A stretch of 54,466 nucleotides of DNA from Haloarculaceae archaeon H-GB1-1. Lineage in GTDB: Archaea; Halobacteriota; Halobacteria; Halobacteriales; Haloarculaceae. A program made the position numbers and the translations under genes. Where the stretch lies: positions 1 to 54,466 of the forward strand of contig JARUKX010000024.1 in NCBI GenBank assembly GCA_029688825.1, written 5' to 3'. Below are positions 1 to 8,527 of this stretch, piece by piece (position 1 is the stretch's first letter; every line of letters begins with the position of its first letter). The notes under the pieces are model-generated. The model did no database searches, had not been told where the DNA came from, and worked only from the letters and a program-made list of their open reading frames with translations.

Positions 1-2
1 CG

Positions 3-95
3 CCAGAAGCCGAGACGCCCGAAGCAGAAACGCCCGAAGCAGAAACGCCTGAAGCCGAGACGACGACGGAGGTGATCACGTCCCCACCACCGTAG
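3..95 (+). CDS. C-terminal end of a PEAET-repeat protein (partial)
   Basis: The open frame enters from the left edge and stops at TAG 93-95. It reads four perfect PEAET pentapeptides followed by a short TTTEV...SPPP tail. At DNA level this is a 15-bp unit repeated four times with only synonymous changes. Such acidic Pro/Glu/Thr tails are common linker or C-terminal extensions of haloarchaeal proteins. The functional domain is outside the window, so no function can be given. Confidence 0.7.
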   Translation, partial: PEAETPEAETPEAETPEAETTTEVITSPPP

Positions 96-416
96 ACCGA
101 GCCCGGATCGAGTGGGCAGGAACGGCCTGCCCAGTCCCGTGCGAACGGGGTATCGAGCGACGTCGGCGGTGGGAATCCACGACTCGAACGCGGGCCGACC
201 CCGCGAACCACGCAGCTTCTGGAAATTCCGTTACTGGGAACGATGGCGTTCGCCCTCGCCGCCCCGAGTATCGCCACGACGTCCGGAATTGACCCTCGTG
301 GGAGTGATCGAACTCCCCCTGCCGTTCCTGGTGTCAGCCGCGCCCGTCATTCGGCGTGCTTTTGTGGGAACGATACAATCTCCCGCCGTGAACCAATCGC
401 CCCACGGGAGGCACGC
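96..416. other. Gene-free leader region upstream of azlC
   Basis: I see no convincing gene in these 321 bases: the short open frames have Arg/Pro-rich, non-acidic translations typical of antisense or noncoding GC-rich DNA. A TATA-like gatacaat near 371-378 lies about 40 nt before the azlC start and could be its promoter. A GGGAGG stretch at about 406-411 could act as a ribosome binding site for azlC. Confidence 0.5.
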
Positions 417-1154
417 ATGAGAGCCAGAGAGGACTTCCTCGCGGGTGCTCGGGTCGTCTCGCCGATGCTGCTCGGTATCGTCCCGTTCGGACTCATCGTC
501 GGCGTGACGGCGGTCGGTGCGGGGCTCTCTCCGGGACAGGCGCTCGGCCTCTCGACGGTCGTCTTCGCGGGTGCGTCACAGCTGGCCGCCATCGAACTGC
601 TCGGCCGGGACGCCCCCCTCACGGTGGTCGTCCTGACTGCCATCGTGATCAATCTCCGGATGATGATGTACAGCGCTTCCATTGCACCGTACTTCCGACG
701 GCTCGCCGCGCCCACGAAGTGGATCGCTGCGTACCTGTTGACAGACCAGGCGTACGCGGTCTCCATCGCGGAGTTCCGCCAGACTACACCCGGAGAGCGG
801 AGCCGGAGGTGGTTCTACTTCGGCGCAGCGGTGACGCTGTGGGTCCCCTGGCAGATCGTGACGGTCGTCGGGGCGCTCGTCGGCGCGAGCGTTCCCGAGG
901 GACTGTCCCTGGAGTTCGCGATACCACTGACGTTCATGGCGTTGCTTGTCCCGACGCTGGACGGTCGCAGCACCGAGATTGCGGCCCTCGTCGGCGGCGG
1001 GGTTGCCGTCGTCGCGGCGGTGTTCCCCTTCAATCTCGGATTGATCACCGCCGCGCTGCTCGGCGTCGCCTCCGGCGTCGGCCACGAGGTCCTCGTCGGT
1101 GAGTTCCCGACCACGGATGCATCGGCGCACGGCGACGGCGGTGATTCGGCGTGA
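417..1154 (+). CDS. azlC: AzlC family branched-chain amino acid exporter, large subunit
   Basis: The protein has 245 residues and is almost entirely hydrophobic, with about six to seven membrane segments. The N-terminal part reads GIVPFGLIVGVTAVGAG and then TVVFAGASQLAAIELL, a signature of the AzlC/YgaZ family. These proteins pair with a small AzlD/YgaH subunit and export branched-chain amino acids or analogues. I chose ATG 417 because the hydrophobic family domain starts shortly after it and a GGGAGG motif precedes it; the frame stays open further upstream but encodes unrelated Arg/Pro-rich sequence. Its stop overlaps the next gene by 4 nt (GTGA), so the pair is translationally coupled. The exported substrate is inferred from the family only. 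Confidence 0.88.
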   Translation: MRAREDFLAGARVVSPMLLGIVPFGLIVGVTAVGAGLSPGQALGLSTVVFAGASQLAAIELLGRDAPLTVVVLTAIVINLRMMMYSASIAPYFRRLAAPTKWIAAYLLTDQAYAVSIAEFRQTTPGERSRRWFYFGAAVTLWVPWQIVTVVGALVGASVPEGLSLEFAIPLTFMALLVPTLDGRSTEIAALVGGGVAVVAAVFPFNLGLITAALLGVASGVGHEVLVGEFPTTDASAHGDGGDSA

Positions 1155-1495
1155 CGACGAGCTACGGAACCGGCGCAATCTGGCTCGCCATCGTCGGGGC
1201 CGGCGTGGGAACGTTCGCGATTCGGCTCTCGTTCATCCTCCTCCTCGGACGGCTGGACGAGGCACCACCGACGGTCGAGGGAATCCTGCGGTTCGTTCCG
1301 GCTGCCGTCCTCGCCGCACTCGTCGCGCCCTCGCTGGTCGCGCTCTCGGCGGAGCCGTCGCTGGGACTGTCCTACGCGCCCGAAAAGGTCGGTGCCGGTG
1401 CAATCGCGGCGGTCGTCGCGTGGCGCACGGAGAACGTCCTCGCCACCATCGGCGTCGGGATGGCGGCGCTCTGGACGCTCCAGGTCGTCGTCTGA
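1151..1495 (+). CDS. azlD: AzlD family branched-chain amino acid exporter, small subunit
   Basis: This 114-residue membrane protein has about four hydrophobic segments and begins at a GTG whose bases overlap the TGA of azlC. It contains GAGVGTFAIRLSFILLLGR and later RFVPAAVLAALVAPSLV, the characteristic AzlD pattern. It is the obligatory partner of AzlC in the exporter. The length matches the family (about 100-115 residues). The assignment rests on sequence pattern plus the overlapping gene order. Confidence 0.87.
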   Translation: MTTSYGTGAIWLAIVGAGVGTFAIRLSFILLLGRLDEAPPTVEGILRFVPAAVLAALVAPSLVALSAEPSLGLSYAPEKVGAGAIAAVVAWRTENVLATIGVGMAALWTLQVVV

Positions 1496-1507
1496 ATTCG
1501 GTAGTGC

Positions 1508-1936
1508 TTACTCTGCGAGCGACGCTGTCAGTTCGATGTCGGTCGCGGCGAGCGCCTTCGAGACGGGGCAGTTCTCCTTGGCGTCCATGGCGACCTCGAC
1601 GAACTCCTCTTCGGTCGCGTCGGGGACCGTGCCCTCCGCGGTCAGGTCGATCTTCGTGATGGTGAAATCGCCCTCGACGCGCTCGAGGTGGACCTCGGTC
1701 TCGGCGTGAACGCGCTCGGGGTCGAACCCCTCCTCTTCGAGCGCGAGCGCGGTCGCCATGGCGAAACAGCCGGCTTCGGCCGCGCCGATGAGTTCCTCGG
1801 GGTTCGTCCCCTCGGCGTCCTCGAAGCGAGAGCCGAACGAATAGGGTCCCTCGAACGCGCCGCTGCCGAGGGCCATCGTTCCGTCGCCATCCTTGAGTCG
1901 GCCGTTCCACGTCGCTTCTGCTGTGCGAGTTGGCAT
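1508..1936 (-). CDS. OsmC family peroxiredoxin
   Basis: The 142-residue protein matches OsmC/Ohr-type thiol peroxidases, which reduce organic hydroperoxides with two conserved cysteines. Both are present: one in EAGCFAMA near residue 56 and one in KENCPVSKA near residue 124. The start MPTRTAEATWNG is the usual OsmC N-terminus and the length is normal for the family. It is convergent with azlD, with 12 nt between the two stops, so it is a separate unit. Some members act on other thiol substrates, so the exact hydroperoxide is unknown. Confidence 0.9.
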   Translation of the reverse strand: MPTRTAEATWNGRLKDGDGTMALGSGAFEGPYSFGSRFEDAEGTNPEELIGAAEAGCFAMATALALEEEGFDPERVHAETEVHLERVEGDFTITKIDLTAEGTVPDATEEEFVEVAMDAKENCPVSKALAATDIELTASLAE

Positions 1937-2063
1937 GATCTGTGACCTCCGCCGAGAGGTACAGCCGGGTCCTGTAAAACGATTGTCTCGACCGGGGCGG
2001 TGTACCTATCGTCGAGTTGTGACGGATTCCCAGGGAGGGGACGCCGACACTGAGCAGGTGTCT

Positions 2064-3143
2064 CTACTCGGCGGATTCCACGACCTCCTCGGACGCGCGA
2101 CGCCGAATCTCTCCCGTGTTCGAACTGCTCGGGAGTTCGATCACGATCACGTTCCCACGGGGGTCGTTCCGCTCGAAGGAGAGTTCGCCTCCGAGTGAGT
2201 CAACGCACCACTGCATCACCCACAGTCCTACGCCGGTTCCGTGATAGGTGCTACTCGTCTCGGCAGTGGCGTCGAGGGCCCCGGTCTCGACCTCGGGAAT
2301 CGACGGTCCCGAGTCCGCGATGCGGACGGTCGGGTTGGTTCGTGGTTCGACGTCAATCTCCACCGTCGGGTTTGCGGCGTCGTTGTGTTCGATGGCGTTC
2401 TCGACAGCGTGTTCGACCGCGTACTGAAGGCCCTCGTCGGCGACAGCCCAGACCTCCGGCGGACTCTCGACGAAGACCTCGGCGTCGGGATGTTCCCGTC
2501 GGGCATCCTCGGCGACGGAGCGGACGAGGTCGGCGATGTTCGACCGAGAGCGGTCCGACCGGTCCGGTTTGGCCATCTGCTCTATCTGATGGACGGAGCG
2601 ACTGAGACGACCGACGTCTTCTGCGACGTCGAGAATCCGGCCGACCTCGTCCTCCAGCCCCTCGTCGTCGAGTTCGGATTTCAGCCTGTCCCCGTGGCAC
2701 ATAACGACGGTCATCTTGTTCCGGAGGTTGTGCCGGATGATCCTGCTGAGCAAGCGGTGCCGTCGGTCCCGATTGCGGTAGGTGGTGACGTCGTTGATCT
2801 CCGCGACGACGCACTCCCTTCCGTCGATGGTGGTCTGTGAGAGGCGAACGCTGACCCAGAGCAGTTCTCCGTCCGCCCGCTCGACCTGCCACTCGAACTC
2901 CTGGGGGTCGCCGTCAGCGGCGGCCTGGATTCGCTTGACCGCCTCGGACTGGGTGTACCGGGTCGAGGGTGCCGTGTACTCCTCGATGTCCATCTCGCGC
3001 AACTCCGCTGCAGAATACCCGTAAAGCCGCTCCAGCTTCTCGTTCACACCGATAATTGAACCCGTCGCTGGGTCGTGGACGGTGATGCCCACGTCGAGAT
3101 CGTCGAGCATCGGCGGCAGTGAGATCCCACTCCTTCTGGTCAT
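2064..3143 (-). CDS. PAS domain sensor histidine kinase (soluble)
   Basis: The 359-residue product has one PAS domain (about residues 10-125, with GVNEKLERLYGYSAAEL) followed by a histidine kinase core. The H-box is SRIIRHNLRNKMTVV, the haloarchaeal HNLRN form. The ATPase part shows HAVENAIEHND (N-box), ADSGPSIP (G1) and GTGVGLWVMQW (G2). No membrane segment is seen, so it probably senses a cytoplasmic signal. I chose ATG 3143, since the upstream extension starts only with TTG. No response regulator is adjacent, which is common in haloarchaea. It is divergent from the YchF-type GTPase and shares a palindromic promoter region with it. Confidence 0.9.
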   Translation of the reverse strand: MTRRSGISLPPMLDDLDVGITVHDPATGSIIGVNEKLERLYGYSAAELREMDIEEYTAPSTRYTQSEAVKRIQAAADGDPQEFEWQVERADGELLWVSVRLSQTTIDGRECVVAEINDVTTYRNRDRRHRLLSRIIRHNLRNKMTVVMCHGDRLKSELDDEGLEDEVGRILDVAEDVGRLSRSVHQIEQMAKPDRSDRSRSNIADLVRSVAEDARREHPDAEVFVESPPEVWAVADEGLQYAVEHAVENAIEHNDAANPTVEIDVEPRTNPTVRIADSGPSIPEVETGALDATAETSSTYHGTGVGLWVMQWCVDSLGGELSFERNDPRGNVIVIELPSSSNTGEIRRRASEEVVESAE

Positions 3144-3243
3144 GTGTTCATCCTGTACGCCCAGTCCGGTCAAGATACTACCAAAGAATATTGGTACGGT
3201 TGAAGCTTCCAAGGACGGCGCGCTGACAGTCCGCTCAAACCCT

Positions 3244-3258
3244 GTGTGTCAGACACAC
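3244..3258. promoter_or_regulatory. 15-nt perfect palindrome in a divergent promoter
   Basis: The arms GTGTGTC and GACACAC flank a single A between the PAS kinase gene (minus) and the YchF-type GTPase gene (plus). A TATA-like cgttttagcgg follows near 3280, about 30 nt before the GTPase ATG, so the dyad lies just upstream of that core promoter. A dyad with one central base fits a dimeric regulator site. No factor can be named. Confidence 0.45.
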
Positions 3259-3313
3259 CCGAAGCGAGGGCGTTTGGCAACGTTTTAGCGGCGGATTCGC
3301 CGACCAATAACCA

Positions 3314-4501
3314 ATGAGCTACAAGATCGGACTCGTCGGCAAGCCGTCAGTCGGCAAGTCCACCTTCTTCAACGCCGCGACGATGAACGACGTCCCGGAG
3401 GGGGCGTACCCGTTCACGACCATCGACCCAAGCGTGGGCGAGGCCTACGTCCGCGTCGAGTGCGCCGCGCCGGAGTTCGACCACTCCTGCACGCCGAACC
3501 ACGGCTACTGCGCCGACGGCGTGCGGTTCGTCCCGACCCAGCTCGTCGACGTGGCCGGCCTCGTTCCCGGCGCGCACGAGGGGCGCGGGCTGGGCAATCA
3601 GTTCCTCACCGACCTGAACGAGGCCGACGTGCTCGTCCACGTCGTCGACTTCTCCGGCGAGACGGACATCGAGGGCGAGTCCACCGAGGGCCACGACCCC
3701 CGCGAGGACATCGACTTCCTGGAGAACGAACTCGACATGTGGTACCTCGACATCCTGGAGAAAGGTATCGACCGCTACGAGTCGGGCTACCACGGCGAGG
3801 AGAAGGACGTCGAAGAGGACCTCGCAGAGCAGATGTCCGCGTTCGGTATCGTCGCCGACGAGATCAAGCAGGTCATCCTCTCTCTCGACCTCGAACTCGA
3901 CCCCGACACGTGGGACGACGACGACAAGGAGGCGCTTGCCCGGGAGATCCGCATCCGGACGAAGCCGATGCTCATCGCCGCGAACAAGATGGACAAGGCC
4001 GTCTCCCAGGAGAACTTCGACGAGATCACGTCCGACCCCGACTACGAGCACCTCACCTTCGTCCCGGTCTCCGCACACGCCGAGAAGGCGCTCAAGCAGG
4101 GCGACGAGCAGGGTGCGCTGGACTATCGCCCCGGCGACGAGGACTTCGAGATCGTCGCCGACCTGCCCGAGGAGAAGGCCGCCGGACTGGAGCAGATTCG
4201 CGAGTTCGTGACCGAGTTCGGCGGCACCGGCGTGCAGGAAGCACTGGAGACCGCGCTGTTTCAGGAGATGGACGCCATCGCCGTCTTCCCCGGCGCGGAG
4301 AGCCCCCAGGACGACGGTACCTTCCTGCAGGACTGCTTCGTCCTCCCCGACGGCTCCACCGCCGAGGACTTCGCGTACTTCATCCACTCGGACATCGGCG
4401 AGGGCTTCCTCCATGCCCACGACGTCCGCTCGGGCCGACAGGTCGGGGCCGACACCGAACTCGACCATCGCGACGTCATCGAGATCACGACGACGAACTG
4501 A
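3314..4501 (+). CDS. YchF/OBG family GTPase (redox-regulated ATPase-like)
   Basis: The 395-residue protein starts with the P-loop GLVGKPSVGKSTFFN, has the G2-like TT in YPFTTIDPSVG, the G3 motif as DVAGLVPGAHEGRG and a G4 motif NKMD near residue 223. The C-terminal TGS-like region includes DCFVLPDGSTAEDFAYFIHSDIGEGFLHA. This is the archaeal branch of the OBG family, related to ribosome-associated YchF/Ola1 and Drg proteins. The length is normal. A TATA-like motif about 30 nt upstream suggests a leaderless transcript. A translation-related role is inferred from the family. Confidence 0.92.
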   Translation: MSYKIGLVGKPSVGKSTFFNAATMNDVPEGAYPFTTIDPSVGEAYVRVECAAPEFDHSCTPNHGYCADGVRFVPTQLVDVAGLVPGAHEGRGLGNQFLTDLNEADVLVHVVDFSGETDIEGESTEGHDPREDIDFLENELDMWYLDILEKGIDRYESGYHGEEKDVEEDLAEQMSAFGIVADEIKQVILSLDLELDPDTWDDDDKEALAREIRIRTKPMLIAANKMDKAVSQENFDEITSDPDYEHLTFVPVSAHAEKALKQGDEQGALDYRPGDEDFEIVADLPEEKAAGLEQIREFVTEFGGTGVQEALETALFQEMDAIAVFPGAESPQDDGTFLQDCFVLPDGSTAEDFAYFIHSDIGEGFLHAHDVRSGRQVGADTELDHRDVIEITTTN

Positions 4502-4621
4502 GCGACCGTCGTTCGGTGACGCCACCGTCCGCGCGGGTACCGACGCGCTCGACGGGGGCGGACCTGCTCCTTTTGCCGACGCCGTCCGTGAGATGTCGAC
4601 TACCCGAGGGCGGCATCGATC

Positions 4622-5827
4622 ATGGGTTCGGACACACACGGCGCGGCTTCGGGAGCCCCGTGGCGCTCTCGCACCGTCCAGGTCGTCCTGGCGAGCACCG
4701 CGCTCGCGCCGCTCGGGGTGCCGCTCATCAGCCCCGCGCTCCCGGTGTTCCGTGACACGCTGGGGATTTCCGAGGCCCAGGCGAGCCTCCTCGTGAGCGG
4801 GTACTTCGTCGTCGGCATCGTCGTCTCACCGTTCCTCGGCGTCCTCGCGGATCGAGTCGGACGTAAGCGGGTCCTCGTGAGCGGTCTCCTGACCTTCGGG
4901 CTCCTCGGTGGCGCGATGGCCTTCGCCCCCTCCTTCGAGGCGGTGTTGGCGCTCCGCGTCGTCCAGGGAACGGGTGCGGCCGCCATCTTCATCACGACGG
5001 TGACGATCATCGGTGACACGTTCACTGGCGTGCAGCGGAACACGGTCCTCGGGCTCAACGTCGCCGTTCTCTCGGCGGCCGCGGCGCTCTTTCCGGTCCT
5101 CGGCGGCGCACTCGTGACCGTCAGGTGGACCGCCCCGTTCCTCGCGTACTTCGTCGCCGTCCCCGTCGCGCTGGGCGCGTTCGTCGCGATGGACGAGCCG
5201 ACTCGTTCGACGCCAGACCGCGGCCTGGAGTATCTCCGGGACGCTCTGGGCGTCGTCGCCAGACCGGCTATCGTCGCCCTCTTCACCGCGACGTTCCTGA
5301 CGGAGTTCCTCTTCTTCGGCGTCGTGTTCACGGCGATGCCGTTCCTGCTGGCGCGGACCCTGTCGCCGGTCGCGGTTGGCGTCGCACTCCTGGTGGCCGA
5401 GTCCGCAGCGATGCTGGCCGCCGCGGCGAACGGTCGATTGGCGCGGCGAGTCTCGAATCTGCGACTCGTTGCCGTCGGGTTCGCCTGCTACGGCGTCGGG
5501 TTCCTGGCCGCGTGGCTCGGGCCGGGACCGACCTACGACGCCGCGTCGCTGGCCGTCGTGGGTACGGGCGTCGGGCTACTGTTACCGTCCGTCGACGCCG
5601 AACTGAGCGACCACGTTCCCGCGGCGTACCGCGCCGGTGCATTCAGCCTCAGAAACAGTACGACGTTCACCGGACGGGCCGCCGGTCCAATCACGTTCGT
5701 CGGCCTGGCGGTCACCGCCGGCTACGGCTACGACGCCCTCCTGCTGGCTGCCGGCGTCGTCGCTCTCGTCGCAGCCACGGTCGCGGCGCTCGCGCCCGGA
5801 ACCCTCGATCCCGCCCCCCGGGTCTAG
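4622..5827 (+). CDS. MFS transporter
   Basis: The 401-residue protein has about twelve hydrophobic segments. The signature between segments 2 and 3 reads GVLADRVGRKRVL, the classical G-x3-D-R-x-GRK/R loop of the major facilitator superfamily. The N-terminal part (PLISPALPVFRDTLGISEAQASLLVSG) resembles drug/H+ antiporters of the DHA1 type. The substrate is not predictable. It ends convergently with the aldehyde ferredoxin oxidoreductase gene; the two TAG stops overlap in the tetranucleotide ctag at 5824-5827. Confidence 0.88.
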   Translation: MGSDTHGAASGAPWRSRTVQVVLASTALAPLGVPLISPALPVFRDTLGISEAQASLLVSGYFVVGIVVSPFLGVLADRVGRKRVLVSGLLTFGLLGGAMAFAPSFEAVLALRVVQGTGAAAIFITTVTIIGDTFTGVQRNTVLGLNVAVLSAAAALFPVLGGALVTVRWTAPFLAYFVAVPVALGAFVAMDEPTRSTPDRGLEYLRDALGVVARPAIVALFTATFLTEFLFFGVVFTAMPFLLARTLSPVAVGVALLVAESAAMLAAAANGRLARRVSNLRLVAVGFACYGVGFLAAWLGPGPTYDAASLAVVGTGVGLLLPSVDAELSDHVPAAYRAGAFSLRNSTTFTGRAAGPITFVGLAVTAGYGYDALLLAAGVVALVAATVAALAPGTLDPAPRV

Positions 5828-7755
5828 TCGTCCGCCGGCGCGGGCGACCCGCCTTCGTTGGACGCGCCGACCTCGGCGGCGAGGCCAGAGAGTCCCAGTT
5901 CGTACAGCGTCTCCTTCATCGGCACGCCATCGAAGTTCCAGCCGCGGGCGACGTAGTAGCGGTCGAGTTCGCGGTCGTATTCGGCTTCGTCGATGCTGTT
6001 GCCCTCGCTCGGGCCGTCCGGGATGGGTTCGTGGAACCGAGGCGGAAGCTGGTCGTCCTCGCGGCTGAAGCCCTCCCGGAGGTTGTACGCCTTCGAGACG
6101 TTGTAGGCTCTCTCGCCGACTTCGAGGAGTTCGGACTCCGTGTAGTCGAAGCCGGTCATGGCGTTGACCAGTTCGCGGACGCCCTCCGCGAGCGTGATGC
6201 CGCGGGTGAACTTGCAGACGCCGGTGACGTCGTAGACCATCATCAGGTCCTCCATCGCCTTCAGCGCGATTGCCTTGCCGTTCATCTGGAGGCGGTCGTA
6301 GCCCTCGAACTCCCAGAACGAGCCGCCCATCTCCAGGGCGTACATGCAGGAGGTGAGGTGGTCCGCGCCGCGCGGGGAGACGCCGTAGGCCAGCGCCATG
6401 CCCTTGATGCCGCGGACCTCGAAGCCAGCGGGTGACTGACCCTTGACGTGGACGACGAAGTCCTCGCCAGCGCCGGCCTTCCGCGCGGCAGCGAGATGAC
6501 CGTCCATCAGGAGTTCGCCGAGGTCGCCCTCGCCGTAGGCGATCCGCTCCAGCGTCTCCAGCACCGCCTCGGCGTTGCCGAACTCGAAGTCCGCATCCGT
6601 GTCCGGTTCGACGATGCCCTTCTCGACGGCCTCCATGGCCCACGCGATGGCGTTGCCGGCGTCGATGGTGTCCAGCCCGAGTTCGTCGCAGATCTGGTTT
6701 GCCTTCGCGACTGCCTCGACGTCGTCGACCTCGACGTTGCCGCCGAGGGCGTACTGCGTCTCGTACTCCGGGCCGTCGACGGCGATGTCGCCGTACTTCG
6801 TGTCCTCGGCCTCGAACCACTGACTGCACGGTTTCGTGCAGTAGGGGCACGGCCGTTTGGTGTCGACGTACTCGCCGGTCCAGTAGCGGGGGTCCAGCGG
6901 GACGCGGTCCTCGTCGGGGTCGGCCAGCTTCTCGTAGGCCTTCTGGAAGTAACTGGACTGCCAGTTCCGCGTCGGGTAGATTCCCAGCGCGGTGTTCTTC
7001 GCGTCGAAGGCCTCGCCGGTTCCGTACTGAACGTCGACGGACGCCGAGCCGGTCCCCTCCATCTCGATCTCGCCCTTGCCCATCGTCTCGAGCCGCCACT
7101 TGTTGTTCAGCTCCTTCAGTTCCTCCTCGCGGGCGATGGGGACGCCCTTCGTTCCCTTCGCCGCGATGGCCTTGAGGTTCTTCGAGCCCATGACCGCGCC
7201 GGGACCGCCGCGGCCCGCCTGCCGGTCCTCGCACTCGATCATCGAGATGTTGCTCTCGTTCTCGCCGGCCGGGCCGATGACGGCGGTCCGGACGCCGGGG
7301 TGGGCGTCCTTCAGCGCCGCACCCGTCTCGCGGGTGTCCTTGCCCCAGAGGTCGTCGGCGGGTTCGAGCCGAACGTCGTCGTCTTCGATGACCAGACTCA
7401 CGGGCTCGTCGGCCGCGCCGCGAATCACGAGCAGGTCGTAGCCGGCGCGCTTGAGTTGGTCACCCATCTTCGCGCCGACGATCGACTTGCCGTAGCCGCC
7501 GGTCAGCGGTGACTTGAATCCGAACGCGGTCTTCGAGCCCGTCGGAACTGACGGGCCGACGAGGATGCCCGGTGCGACCGCGAGGACGTTGTCCGGTCCG
7601 AGCGGGTCCGTCCCCGGCGGCACCTCGTCGTAGACGACGCGGGTCGTGAAGCCCGCGCCGCCGAGGTACTCCCGAAGGAACTCGTCGGGAAGTGCTTCCG
7701 TTCGTATCTCGCCAGTACTCAGATCGACTTCGAGGGATTGTTTCCAGTGACTCAT
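5824..7755 (-). CDS. Aldehyde ferredoxin oxidoreductase family protein
   Basis: The 643-residue protein is of normal length for tungsten-pterin enzymes of the AOR family, which oxidise aldehydes to acids with ferredoxin as acceptor. The N-terminal pterin-binding domain shows EYLGGAGFTTRVVYDE and APGILVGPSVPTGSKTAFG. The [4Fe-4S] ligands appear as CPYCTKPC (C-x2-C-x3-C, about residues 305-312) plus a distal Cys in VTGVCKFTRG. The tungstopterin region has GRGGPGAVMGSKNLKA. Whether this is a true AOR, a formaldehyde-type (FOR) or another subfamily member cannot be decided here. No MoaD-like or ferredoxin gene is adjacent. It runs alone on the minus strand. Confidence 0.92.
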   Translation of the reverse strand: MSHWKQSLEVDLSTGEIRTEALPDEFLREYLGGAGFTTRVVYDEVPPGTDPLGPDNVLAVAPGILVGPSVPTGSKTAFGFKSPLTGGYGKSIVGAKMGDQLKRAGYDLLVIRGAADEPVSLVIEDDDVRLEPADDLWGKDTRETGAALKDAHPGVRTAVIGPAGENESNISMIECEDRQAGRGGPGAVMGSKNLKAIAAKGTKGVPIAREEELKELNNKWRLETMGKGEIEMEGTGSASVDVQYGTGEAFDAKNTALGIYPTRNWQSSYFQKAYEKLADPDEDRVPLDPRYWTGEYVDTKRPCPYCTKPCSQWFEAEDTKYGDIAVDGPEYETQYALGGNVEVDDVEAVAKANQICDELGLDTIDAGNAIAWAMEAVEKGIVEPDTDADFEFGNAEAVLETLERIAYGEGDLGELLMDGHLAAARKAGAGEDFVVHVKGQSPAGFEVRGIKGMALAYGVSPRGADHLTSCMYALEMGGSFWEFEGYDRLQMNGKAIALKAMEDLMMVYDVTGVCKFTRGITLAEGVRELVNAMTGFDYTESELLEVGERAYNVSKAYNLREGFSREDDQLPPRFHEPIPDGPSEGNSIDEAEYDRELDRYYVARGWNFDGVPMKETLYELGLSGLAAEVGASNEGGSPAPADD

Positions 7756-7883
7756 GGCTGGGTCCGTGGTGGTCGTCGGTCGGCGTCGACTGCCAGTGGA
7801 TATGGGTTGCCAAGCCTAACCACTAACGGGCCGACCATGGTCGGGTTCGTCCGTGAGAGGAGGTTCGCGAGTGTCCGCGCCGA

Positions 7884-8366
7884 CTACTCGCCGAAGGGGT
7901 CCGCGTAGCCGTTCCGGACGAAGTAGCGGACCCAGTTCCCGTAGGTCCGGTCCGCGGGGTGGTCGGCGACCTGTTCGTATCGGACGGTTCCCTCCTCGTC
8001 GAGGACGTACGTTCCGGCGATACCGGTCACGCCGTGACTCGTCTGTTCGGTGCCGCTGTACTGCTCGGCGACGACGCCGTCGGGGTCGGCGAGCAACTGC
8101 ATCCCGAGGTCGTAGCGGTCGCGCATCTCGGTCACCTTCTCGACCGGGTCCGTGACGATGGGCAGGATCGTCACGTCGTCGTGGAACCAGAGGTCGTAGG
8201 AGACCGCGCTGAACGTCTGGAGCTGTTCGGCACAGAACGAGCACCAGTGCCCGCGATTGACGAGGACGACGACGGGGCCGTCCGAGAGAGCGTCCGTCAG
8301 AGCGACTGTCCCGCCGGCTGTACTGGGGAGTTCGAATTCGGGACCGCGTGACCCTTCGAGCGTCAT
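7884..8366 (-). CDS. Redoxin / AhpC-TSA family thioredoxin-fold protein
   Basis: The 160-residue protein carries the thioredoxin-fold active site in LVNRGHWCSFCAEQLQ (C-x2-C) and the usual lead-in PEFELPSTAGGTVALTD of peroxiredoxin-like redoxins. The later segment HGVTGIAGTYVLDEEGTVRY is the cis-Pro/edge-strand region of the fold. Known relatives reduce peroxides or disulfides in the cytoplasm. The CxxC pair suggests a disulfide-exchange or atypical peroxiredoxin activity. It sits upstream of the AOR gene on the same strand, separated by about 130 nt, so co-transcription is possible but not shown. Confidence 0.82.
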   Translation of the reverse strand: MTLEGSRGPEFELPSTAGGTVALTDALSDGPVVVLVNRGHWCSFCAEQLQTFSAVSYDLWFHDDVTILPIVTDPVEKVTEMRDRYDLGMQLLADPDGVVAEQYSGTEQTSHGVTGIAGTYVLDEEGTVRYEQVADHPADRTYGNWVRYFVRNGYADPFGE

Positions 8367-8527
8367 TCGAGTCTCGATACGGCACCGCTGCGGTTTGGGG
8401 TTTCGCCGATGTGGGCCGGCGTCGCCAATCCGCTTCGGGCCGACGTGTTCGTCGGCAGCCCAGATCGTCCCGTAGCCGACCGTTTCCAGCCACCGAGTAT
8501 AAGTGACCGCTCGATAGACAGCGCGTC

